Of a stretch of DNA of 10,667 bases, positions 5,211 through 10,667 are shown piece after piece (the first letter of the stretch is position 1; the number at the start of each line of letters is the position of its first letter). Where the stretch lies: the NCBI GenBank assembly GCA_905205855.1, contig CAJLFL010000051.1:1-10667 (forward strand), in the 5' to 3' direction. The translations under genes and the position numbers were made by a program. Source of the DNA: an uncultured Eubacteriales bacterium. GTDB lineage: Bacteria; Bacillota; Clostridia; Monoglobales; Monoglobaceae. The notes under the pieces are model-generated. The model worked only from the letters and a program-made list of their open reading frames with translations. It was not told the origin of the DNA and searched no databases.

Positions 5211-6791
5211 TCAAATATTCCAAACGATTTCAAATGTTCCGTCACTATGTACCAAAATGCACTTAATGAGTGTCCTTGCAACCTGTCTGCGTTTTTCAAA
5301 ATTTGCCCTCTGCCAGCTCTTGCCGAGGTCTATTGCTTTGGTTATGACACAATCTTTGTTCATAATGTTTGCTATGTCATTGTTTGTTTCATTTTTATTC
5401 TGTTCAAGCTCTGCAATCTTGTTGTCCAATGCCCTACGGGTAAGGTCGCTGAGATTTGGCTCTGTTATCATGTTAAACAGTTTATTTTGCCTGTCAACAA
5501 TTTCTTTTAACTGTTTTTCTAATTTACTCACTTTCTGTCGGTTTTCATCCGATAAGACTCGTTTGCGTGCCTTTATAATGACAAGCTTTTTTTCAATTTC
5601 ATCTGAAATAAGCTGTTCCAATACATCTGCATAGACAGTACCTGACGGACCCTTGCAGGTTTTCTTTTCACTTTTACCGATACAGTTAAAATATCTGCGT
5701 ACCGTGCCTTTTTTTGTAGGCACACCTTTAATGGTTGTCATAGTATGCCCACATTTTTGACATACCACCAAACCGCCGAGCCAACTCGTTTTATTGCTGA
5801 CAGCATTACCGATTTGCGAGTTTTTTTCAAGTTTTTTGTTGCATTTTATCCACACACTTGAGTTGATAAAGCCTTTATGCGGCATAATAACAACTGTTGT
5901 ATTTGACAGGTCATCTGACTCCTGTTTATTGTAAACATAAAACTGAATGCCGTGAGTTCCGTCAAAATTTTCAAATGTTGCATTTGGTGCAAAGATTGCA
6001 TTTTTTTCTTTCAGATAATTATAGAGTTCTCCGTCTGCGATTGCATAGATTGGACTTTTCATAATGGAACTGATTTTTGCCGTTGTAAACCCTGCACCCG
6101 ATAAGTCTGTCTGCCCTGTTTCAAGCATATGTTTCAGCACCTGACGAAGTGAAAATTCATCAACTGCATATGTGTTAAAAATCTCTTGAATCTGACTTGC
6201 CTCATCTTCTTTTTTCACAAGTTTTTTTGTTTTATTTCCCTCAATGGTGAATTGTTCCAGGTTAAAGCCATACGGTCTGCGACCGCCCATATAATAACCC
6301 TTCTGACTTCTGCTTACATAGGCGTCTTTGACCCTTGCAATTGTGTTACTGCGCTCATATTCCGCAAACACCATCAGAATTTGCACTATCATTTTGCCTG
6401 TTGTCGTCGACGTGTCAAAGCTTTCCATAGCTGTCTGAAAATTAACACCATGCTTCTCAAACTCGGAAATAATTCCCATAAATTGAATAAGTGAGCGGCT
6501 CAATCTGTCAAGCTTGTAAACAATAACTGTGTCAACCTTGCCTTGAGCTACCATTTTCAAGAGTTTTTTCAGCTCAGGTCTGTCGAGCGTGGCTCCGCTC
6601 ATATTCTTTGCCTCATGCAGCACAACCACATTCGACAGGTCTTCTTTGCCCTTTGATAAAAGAGCGTGTTTGCAGCATTCCTCTTGTGTTTCCTGACTGA
6701 TACTTCCTTCCTTTTCTTTTGATTGCCGTGTGTAGATTAAAGTCATTTTATCATCGGTGTTTGAACTTGAAATTTTTCCATTGTCAAACAT
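5211..6791 (-). CDS. Large serine recombinase (site-specific integrase/resolvase)
   Basis: This complete 526-residue large serine recombinase cuts and rejoins DNA at attachment sites through a 5'-phosphoserine link. The N-terminal resolvase domain (about residues 16-150) has the catalytic serine in IYTRQS (Ser24). The active-site arginines are Arg22, Arg71 (SGATLDRPEL), Arg96 and Arg99 (KLDRLSRS). The recombinase domain follows from the GYYMGGRRPYGF segment (about residues 170-290). A zinc ribbon comes next, with CQKCG and a paired CIGK...KTCKG, then a coiled coil (about residues 415-480) and a short C-terminal arm. An in-frame TTG lies at 6806, but AGGAG precedes the ATG at 6791, which is chosen. 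It is the last gene of an operon with the 58- and 234-residue proteins, and its terminator lies 31 bases from the end of cotJC. It is the likely driver of integration of the right-hand region. Confidence 0.93.
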   Translation of the reverse strand: MFDNGKISSSNTDDKMTLIYTRQSKEKEGSISQETQEECCKHALLSKGKEDLSNVVVLHEAKNMSGATLDRPELKKLLKMVAQGKVDTVIVYKLDRLSRSLIQFMGIISEFEKHGVNFQTAMESFDTSTTTGKMIVQILMVFAEYERSNTIARVKDAYVSRSQKGYYMGGRRPYGFNLEQFTIEGNKTKKLVKKEDEASQIQEIFNTYAVDEFSLRQVLKHMLETGQTDLSGAGFTTAKISSIMKSPIYAIADGELYNYLKEKNAIFAPNATFENFDGTHGIQFYVYNKQESDDLSNTTVVIMPHKGFINSSVWIKCNKKLEKNSQIGNAVSNKTSWLGGLVVCQKCGHTMTTIKGVPTKKGTVRRYFNCIGKSEKKTCKGPSGTVYADVLEQLISDEIEKKLVIIKARKRVLSDENRQKVSKLEKQLKEIVDRQNKLFNMITEPNLSDLTRRALDNKIAELEQNKNETNNDIANIMNKDCVITKAIDLGKSWQRANFEKRRQVARTLIKCILVHSDGTFEIVWNI

Positions 6792-6802
6792 GTCAATTCT
6801 CC

Positions 6803-6979
6803 TCAATTTGCTATCTTGCCCGTGAAAATTTCATATAATTTTTCAGCGATAGCATCCTCAACTTTTGATTTATCTTCTTTTGTAAGCATGACAGAGTGCT
6901 GAACCTTAACGGATTTCCCGTTAATCTTGTATGTGTTAATCGCACCCCTATCTCGTGTGATTGTCGATACTTTTACCAT
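6803..6979 (-). CDS. Small conserved-looking protein between repeat protein and recombinase
   Basis: This 58-residue protein is not recognised. It begins MVKVSTITRDRGAINTYKIN and ends YEIFTGKIAN. Two short beta-like stretches (residues 1-30) are followed by a charged helix, TKEDKSKVEDAIAEKLYEIF (about residues 33-52). There is no membrane segment or signal peptide, and it is fairly basic. AAGGCAGG lies just upstream. The gene sits 21 bases after the 234-residue protein's stop and 11 bases before the recombinase ATG, and its stop codon overlaps that gene's ribosome binding site, so the three are almost certainly one transcript. A small protein next to a large serine recombinase could be an accessory or directionality factor, but the sequence does not show this. 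Confidence 0.7.
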   Translation of the reverse strand: MVKVSTITRDRGAINTYKINGKSVKVQHSVMLTKEDKSKVEDAIAEKLYEIFTGKIAN

Positions 6980-7000
6980 ATAAATGACCTGCCTTGTCTC

Positions 7001-7705
7001 TTAAATTGAGCCGCAAATCGGCTTTGAAATGTTTACAATTTTAAAGAAGCTCTCATCTGCAATGATAATGTCTGTGAAATCACAAACAAGCTCGGCGTTG
7101 AAGAACCTTAATATTTCCGCTTTTGTAAACGATAAATTTGTGCTGTAGACCGTAGGCGGCATAATTTTGCGTGCCGCATTTTTATATGTCCTGTCTGTGT
7201 AGTAACAATCTGTGATAGCACAAGTTTCTTTTGTGACAAGCAATTTTAAATAGATAACTCTGTGAGTCTTGTTCTTAATGACTGTTTCTAATTTATATGT
7301 ATTTTTAGATAAATCTGTCTTTTGCAAAATCAAAAATTTGAATTTTTCTTTTTGTAGGTAGCCGTCCACATATTCAAGTTCTGTCAGGTGCAAGGTTGCT
7401 TTTCTTATTATGAACTTGACACTGCTAAACTTTCTATCAAGTTCTCTTGCAATGGCATTTAGCATTTCCGTTTCATTTGCAAAGAACTTTGTTTTTAACA
7501 ATGTAGGTACACTGCTTTTCCTCTGTTCACCAGTTTTCCCGATGTTGCGATCCGCATACCAACAGTCAGAGATTTCAATACAACCTGTCGAATGGATGAC
7601 GACTTCAAAATAAATTTTTCTCCCGTGTGCATTTTTTATAACCGTCCGAAAGGTTTCAATACCGTCAACAACTGCTCTTTCCAGTAATAAATCATATTTT
7701 TTCAT
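7001..7705 (-). CDS. Unrecognised protein with two copies of one ~100-residue domain
   Basis: This 234-residue protein has a clear internal duplication. Repeat 1 (about residues 4-98) and repeat 2 (about residues 123-216) share, in the same order, TVIKN (21-25 and 141-145), a following IY (31-32 and 151-152), DC[WY]Y-x-DR (DCWYADR 47-53 and DCYYTDR 166-172), a basic stretch before VP/PP-T, and a final helix with FFANETEMLNAIARELDRKF or its counterpart FTKAEILRFFNAELVCDF. The offset is a constant 119-120 residues. No signal peptide or membrane segment is seen. Each repeat looks like a small alpha/beta domain of four or five strands and one helix. AAAGGAGC lies 7 bases before the ATG. It is the first gene of the operon with the 58-residue protein and recombinase, and a good promoter lies upstream. 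Function unknown; the Cys-Asp-Arg motif could be structural or catalytic. Confidence 0.85.
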   Translation of the reverse strand: MKKYDLLLERAVVDGIETFRTVIKNAHGRKIYFEVVIHSTGCIEISDCWYADRNIGKTGEQRKSSVPTLLKTKFFANETEMLNAIARELDRKFSSVKFIIRKATLHLTELEYVDGYLQKEKFKFLILQKTDLSKNTYKLETVIKNKTHRVIYLKLLVTKETCAITDCYYTDRTYKNAARKIMPPTVYSTNLSFTKAEILRFFNAELVCDFTDIIIADESFFKIVNISKPICGSI

Positions 7706-7764
7706 ATGTTAAGCTCCTTTTTGCTCTACTACGAAACAGAGCATTTAAAAGCGCTTACAATATT

Positions 7765-7793
7765 ATTATAAGATAAAATTGATGTTTTGTCAG
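7765..7793 (-). promoter_or_regulatory. Promoter of the repeat-protein/recombinase operon
   Basis: On the minus strand CTGACA (plus 7788-7793) and TATAAT (plus 7765-7770) are exactly 17 bases apart. Transcription would begin about 50 bases before the ATG at 7705, leaving a short leader with a GAGCAAAAAGGAGC ribosome binding region. Confidence 0.75.
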
Positions 7794-7912
7794 ATAAAAA
7801 GTCAATTTTTCATAAAGTTTGTTTATATCAACAAAAACGTGCCTTTATCTGAATTTGTATGTGAGTTGTATATTTTTGTAATGTATGATTATTTTTATTA
7901 AACGTATATGCT

Positions 7913-7927
7913 TTTTTTCAACCAGTA
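7913..7927 (+). repeat. 15-bp direct repeat, copy 1
   Basis: TTTTTTCAACCAGTA is identical to 8412-8426. The core CAACCAGT occurs once more at 9828-9835, in the next gene-free stretch. Confidence 0.5.
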
Positions 7928-8181
7928 TATGAATTGAGTGTGTTTTGTGCAAATTAACGGTGTTTTTTATTGAAACATTACTTTCAATGCTAATTGTAAT
8001 TTTTTTGCTATGTATAAAACTAATTACATACTAATCTTTCAAAGACAATTCAAACTTACATTTATATATTTTTATGCCTTGCGAAACTTACATATTCAAT
8101 ATTCATAACCACATGACCGCTTAAAAGCAAATGCAACAATCCGTTTTATAAGTTATATCAGATGAAACAGTGATTTATAAT

Positions 8182-8364
8182 TTGGTAATCAACCTCGAAT
8201 ATACACAGAAAACTACTTATAAACAGCAATAAATTTGTACAAAATCAACAGGCTTGGTAATGGCATTGGTAATACCCCCTATATATTTTTTACTTAAAAA
8301 CCCCCGAAAATAGCCCTTTGGAGCAAAAATATATACTACCTCCTAAAACCACCGTTTTGGTAAC
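8182..8364 (+). repeat. Four TTGGTAA[TC] direct repeats
   Basis: TTGGTAAT occurs at 8182-8189, 8254-8261 and 8266-8273, and TTGGTAAC at 8357-8364, all in the same direction. The copies at 8254 and 8266 are 12 bases apart and both follow GGC, giving a short tandem repeat. The spacing resembles protein-binding sites, but the motif is short and could occur by chance. Confidence 0.4.
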
Positions 8365-8411
8365 ATAAAAAGCACTTGACTGTCTTTTCCCACATAGACA
8401 AGTCGTGAAAG

Positions 8412-8426
8412 TTTTTTCAACCAGTA
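8412..8426 (+). repeat. 15-bp direct repeat, copy 2
   Basis: TTTTTTCAACCAGTA is identical to 7913-7927, about 500 bases away. It lies just before the terminator at 8459-8496. Confidence 0.5.
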
Positions 8427-8458
8427 GCGAAGAGGTACACTAAATACATTTAAAATAC

Positions 8459-8496
8459 AAAAAGGCAATAGCTTTTTACATAGCTACTGCCTTTTT
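8459..8496. terminator. Bidirectional terminator after the 339-residue protein gene
   Basis: AAAAAGGCA then TAGCT (8459-8473) pairs with AGCTA then TGCCTTTTT (8482-8496), with one A/C mismatch and an 8-base loop. A/T runs on both sides let it act in either direction. It lies 15 bases beyond the minus-strand stop at 8512. Confidence 0.85.
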
Positions 8497-8511
8497 CGAA
8501 AAATCTACTGT

Positions 8512-9531
8512 TTACTCAACAGAGTTCCAACCGGGAAAGTCCTCTTTGATAAGCGGTGACTCGAATTTATGTTTTTGCACCGTAAACTCAAATCTGTTCT
8601 TATCGGAGCTATCAGAGGGAACATACTTCTCTTGTAAACTAACACTGTTCCAGAGTTCATCTGTATCGTCAGCCTTGATAACAATTTCATAAATGGGGAC
8701 ATCAACCGCACGCATATTGACTTCATCATAGATATAACAGTAATTATCCCTGTTTTTATCTCCGTCAATAACAACTATGTAGGTCTGACCTGTTTTTACA
8801 AGCCTGCCGAAAATATCGTCATTTTCTGTATCCTCAATTATGACCTTGTTCAAGTCAAAGTCCTCTCCGTCGGCATTAAGCTTTTTAAACTCTGTTACCT
8901 TTGCGGTTCTGTTTGTCAGAGCCGTACGCAGCGTTTTAAACAGCAATGCTTTCTGTGCCGTATTATCAGCCTTTATAACAATTCTGCGTGAAGGGCTGAA
9001 CAGCTCAAAATGAGCAGTGTCATCACCGAATGACAAGTAAATCTCTTTACCGAAGCCTTCCCCGAACTCTGTTATTTTTTCACTGTATTCATTCAGCGAC
9101 ATAACAGTATCATCATCAAAGCAAGCTGTTATATAAATATCTCGCCAGCTTGTGGAGCAGTATTTGAAACACCATAATAGACTTATGTTTGCACTTTCCG
9201 CTGTTTTTAACACGTTTTCCATATTTTCAGAAACGTCTGTAATATTAAGTACTCTGTTTATATCAACAGCGGCAAGATACCTGATTGAAAGTATTGCTTT
9301 TGCAGTGATTGATATATCTTCCAGTGACATTTCACCGTATTTTGTGAAGATAATACCGCCTGATACACCTGTGATATAACCCTCCTTTCCCAAAGTAGCT
9401 CTGTCCTCTTCCGTAAGCTCATAGCGTTTCTGTCTGATTGCGTTAACAACTGTATTGTCAAAGAAATCATGCAGATTGTATACAACATTTCTGCCTATGA
9501 GCTTTTGCCTGCTCGTATAGATATTAAGCAT
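8512..9531 (-). CDS. Hypothetical protein, possible DUF4869-like N-terminal region
   Basis: This is a 339-residue, acidic, soluble-looking protein with no signal peptide or membrane segment. I do not recognise the whole. The first about 150 residues resemble the pattern of the DUF4869 family: MLNIY at the start, YNLHDFF, a central hydrophobic strand (ISITAKAILSIRYL), then VLNITDVSENMENVLKTAES followed by a strand. This is a visual match only. The rest has two segments with the wording IVIKADNT and IVIKADDTDE (near residues 205 and 290), which may mark a repeated module. The frame extends to 9597, but AAAGGAGG lies 8 bases before the ATG at 9531, so that start is preferred; an ATG two codons earlier is too close to the site. 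It is a single-gene unit with its terminator at 8459-8496. No function is assigned. Confidence 0.8.
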   Translation of the reverse strand: MLNIYTSRQKLIGRNVVYNLHDFFDNTVVNAIRQKRYELTEEDRATLGKEGYITGVSGGIIFTKYGEMSLEDISITAKAILSIRYLAAVDINRVLNITDVSENMENVLKTAESANISLLWCFKYCSTSWRDIYITACFDDDTVMSLNEYSEKITEFGEGFGKEIYLSFGDDTAHFELFSPSRRIVIKADNTAQKALLFKTLRTALTNRTAKVTEFKKLNADGEDFDLNKVIIEDTENDDIFGRLVKTGQTYIVVIDGDKNRDNYCYIYDEVNMRAVDVPIYEIVIKADDTDELWNSVSLQEKYVPSDSSDKNRFEFTVQKHKFESPLIKEDFPGWNSVE

Positions 9532-9597
9532 GTGCATTACCTCCTTTTCACACATAACTATGAACAAGACAAAAGTAAAGCTCACTGCATGGAGCAA

Positions 9598-9912
9598 GTT
9601 TCTCTCCTATGTGTATAGTCTCCCTCTCTCTCTATTTCAGTTTGTGTGTGTCGCTTATTTTGTATTATATATGATTGGGGTGGGGTATGTTTTTTGAAAT
9701 TTTATGATTGGTGCAGTTTTTATGCACTCCGCTTGCTATAACTGTTGTATTTATTTTGCTGTTGCACTGAAAAAGCTGCTCCCGACAATAATTGTCGGGA
9801 GCAGCTTTTCAGTGTTATATCAATAAACAACCAGTCATAACAAAGTCGCTTATATTTAATAATTTTCAATATAGCCATTTCCGCATACTAAACAATAGTT
9901 TCAGATTTTATC
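9598..9912. other. Gene-free stretch with long hairpin
   Basis: No coding frame is convincing here. It contains a pyrimidine-rich run (9600-9640, TCTCCCTCTCTCTCT) and a GT-rich run. The long hairpin at 9765-9814 and one CAACCAGT copy at 9828-9835 also fall here. On the minus strand this is the leader and promoter region of the 339-residue protein gene. TATAAT occurs there at plus 9664-9669, but without a good -35. Confidence 0.5.
9765..9814. terminator. Long 24-bp hairpin, probable terminator
   Basis: Two arms of about 24 bases, starting CACTGAAAAAGCTGCTCCCG and ending GGGAGCAGCTTTTCAGTG, pair with a single bulged A and a one-base loop. The A-run and T-run inside the stem allow termination in either direction. 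The stem is much longer than the other terminators here, and it closes the minus-strand unit ending at 9913 or 10155. Confidence 0.7.
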
Positions 9913-10164
9913 CTATTCAACAACCCAATTTTTCAGCACCTTGACTGTATCAATAAATTTTTCTGAATGATAACCCCCAATGCACAGCCTTTTTTCTTGT
10001 GCCGATTTAATAACGTTGTTCATACTGTAAAATGTCAGCAACTTTATTTTATAACTGATTTTATGTTGAAAATTGATATAGTGCTTATCAAATTCTGCAA
10101 AATGCTGATAAATACTGTTGTTTTGCAATGCCACAGTAAATAGACTGATATGCTTTAATCCCAA
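9913..10164 (-). CDS. Doubtful 83-codon ORF downstream of and overlapping the partial gene
   Basis: This frame would start at a TTG at 10164, overlapping the end of the upstream gene by 10 bases, and ends with HSEKFIDTVKVLKNWVVE. There is no clear ribosome binding site, so translation would depend on coupling. An internal ATG gives a 36-residue form, also without a site. The protein is basic and helix-prone at its C-terminus and matches nothing I recognise. It may be a small coupled gene, a remnant, or chance. Confidence 0.3.
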   Translation of the reverse strand: MGLKHISLFTVALQNNSIYQHFAEFDKHYINFQHKISYKIKLLTFYSMNNVIKSAQEKRLCIGGYHSEKFIDTVKVLKNWVVE

Positions 10165-10667
10165 ACAGGCACAGCAGGGTACATAGGCGAAAGATTATCA
10201 TTCCAAACAAAGCCTGTTATAGTATAGTCATATTTATCAGTGCCGTCTATATATGGTATTGCCCTTTCGAATATCACAGGGTCAAGCTCATCCCATTCTT
10301 CAATGTATGCAGAGCCTTCATCTTCAAGGTTGTATGTATATATACGATATAGTCTGCCTTGATAATAAACTGCAAGATATATCATTCCGCCACCCGTATA
10401 ACCGTTTTTATCATAGGTTGCACTGACTCTGAATGTATCATCTCTGTTATCTTGCGCCCAAAACTTAATGGTGGGTTTTCCTGCTATTGGTGCACTGTCT
10501 GTAATCCATAAAACATTCTTACCGAAACTTGATGTATACATTTGACCGCTGTATTGTAAGTTTTCGTTAGGTGTTATAGGCTCATATGTTTTTACATTAC
10601 CTGTTCTCTCATTAAATTCCACTGTGAGCAAAGAAATATTATCAAGACTGTAACCACCGAATGTGTT
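10155..10667 (-). CDS. C-terminal part of an unrecognised protein, cut by the window edge
   Basis: The frame is open through the right edge of the window (reading NTFGGYSLDNISLLTVEFNE at its start), so the TTG at 10631 is not the true start and the gene begins outside. The visible 170 residues are rich in tyrosine, aspartate and short beta-like stretches, such as TIKFWAQDNRDDTFRVSATY and GGMIYLAVYYQGRLYRIYTY. They end YPAVPVWD. This suggests a beta-rich domain such as those in extracellular or structural proteins, but I recognise no family. No membrane segment lies in the visible part. The stop is a TAA at 10155-10157. Confidence 0.75.
   Translation of the reverse strand, partial: NTFGGYSLDNISLLTVEFNERTGNVKTYEPITPNENLQYSGQMYTSSFGKNVLWITDSAPIAGKPTIKFWAQDNRDDTFRVSATYDKNGYTGGGMIYLAVYYQGRLYRIYTYNLEDEGSAYIEEWDELDPVIFERAIPYIDGTDKYDYTITGFVWNDNLSPMYPAVPVWD

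Larger units (their letters stand above)
7794..8458. other. AT-rich gene-free region with short direct repeats
   Basis: No frame here has a convincing start, ribosome binding site and length. The composition is strongly AT-rich. It contains a 15-bp direct repeat TTTTTTCAACCAGTA (7913-7927 and 8412-8426). It also has four same-direction copies of TTGGTAA[TC] (8182-8189, 8254-8261, 8266-8273, 8357-8364), the middle two as a tandem unit with a GGC prefix. A loose inverted pair, ATATATTTTT and AAAAATATAT, lies around 8282-8335. The stretch separates two minus-strand transcription units, so it may hold regulatory or recombination sites. I see no tRNA, riboswitch or CRISPR signature in it. Confidence 0.5.

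Noticed and set aside
5157..5634. Plus-strand open frames across the recombinase 3' end
   Set aside because: They are antisense shadows of the recombinase and have no ribosome binding site or recognisable domain.
8181..8364. TTGGTAA repeats as a CRISPR array
   Set aside because: The units are too short, irregularly spaced and partly tandem, and no cas gene is present.
7706..8458. Diversity-generating retroelement, retron or group II intron in the gene-free stretch
   Set aside because: No reverse transcriptase, template/variable repeat pair or intron domain V-like structure is visible.

Overview
The window looks like chromosomal DNA of an endospore-forming, low-GC Firmicute, most likely a gut clostridium. 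The reasons are the cotJABC spore-coat operon, strong AGGAGG-type ribosome binding sites, TTGACA/TATAAT promoters, intrinsic terminators, and CorA, AzlCD and Dabb proteins of clostridial character. It splits into a core-like left half (about 1-5160) and an accessory right half (about 5170-10667).

Left part. Positions 62-819 hold a decayed IS91-family (HUH, Y2) transposase with a frameshift near 680-690 and a premature stop. It is joined to the C-terminal remnant of what looks like a site-specific recombinase (819-1001). A minus-strand tRNA-Leu(UAG) follows at 1224-1307, with its own promoter and terminator. An 18-bp piece of its 3' end is repeated at 1055-1072. Next come a small Dabb-domain protein (1431-1727) and a short fragment resembling the tail of a dUTPase/MazG-type enzyme. 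A minus-strand operon corA-like, azlC, azlD (3969 down to 2063) encodes a divalent-cation channel and a branched-chain amino-acid exporter pair. It ends at a bidirectional hairpin. Divergent from it is the plus-strand operon cotJA-cotJB-cotJC (4145-5147), coding for spore coat components, including a manganese-catalase-like CotJC.

Right part. Every gene from 5211 to the end is on the minus strand. A three-gene operon (7705 down to 5211) encodes a 234-residue protein made of two diverged copies of one domain, a 58-residue protein, and a complete large serine recombinase. The recombinase terminator lies just behind cotJC, whose end carries either a natural short tail or a one-base frameshift, so an element boundary here is possible. 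Upstream of that operon are about 750 gene-free, AT-rich bases with short direct repeats. Then come a 339-residue protein of unknown function (perhaps DUF4869-like at its N-terminus), another gene-free stretch with a very long hairpin, a doubtful 83-codon ORF, and the C-terminal part of an unrecognised protein running off the window.

The right half reads as an integrated element or island mobilised by the serine recombinase. No recognisable defence, CRISPR, retron or secretion system is visible. The strongest novelty candidates are the duplicated-domain protein with its repeated DC[WY]Y-x-DR motif, its tight linkage to the 58-residue protein and recombinase, and the cotJC/element junction.
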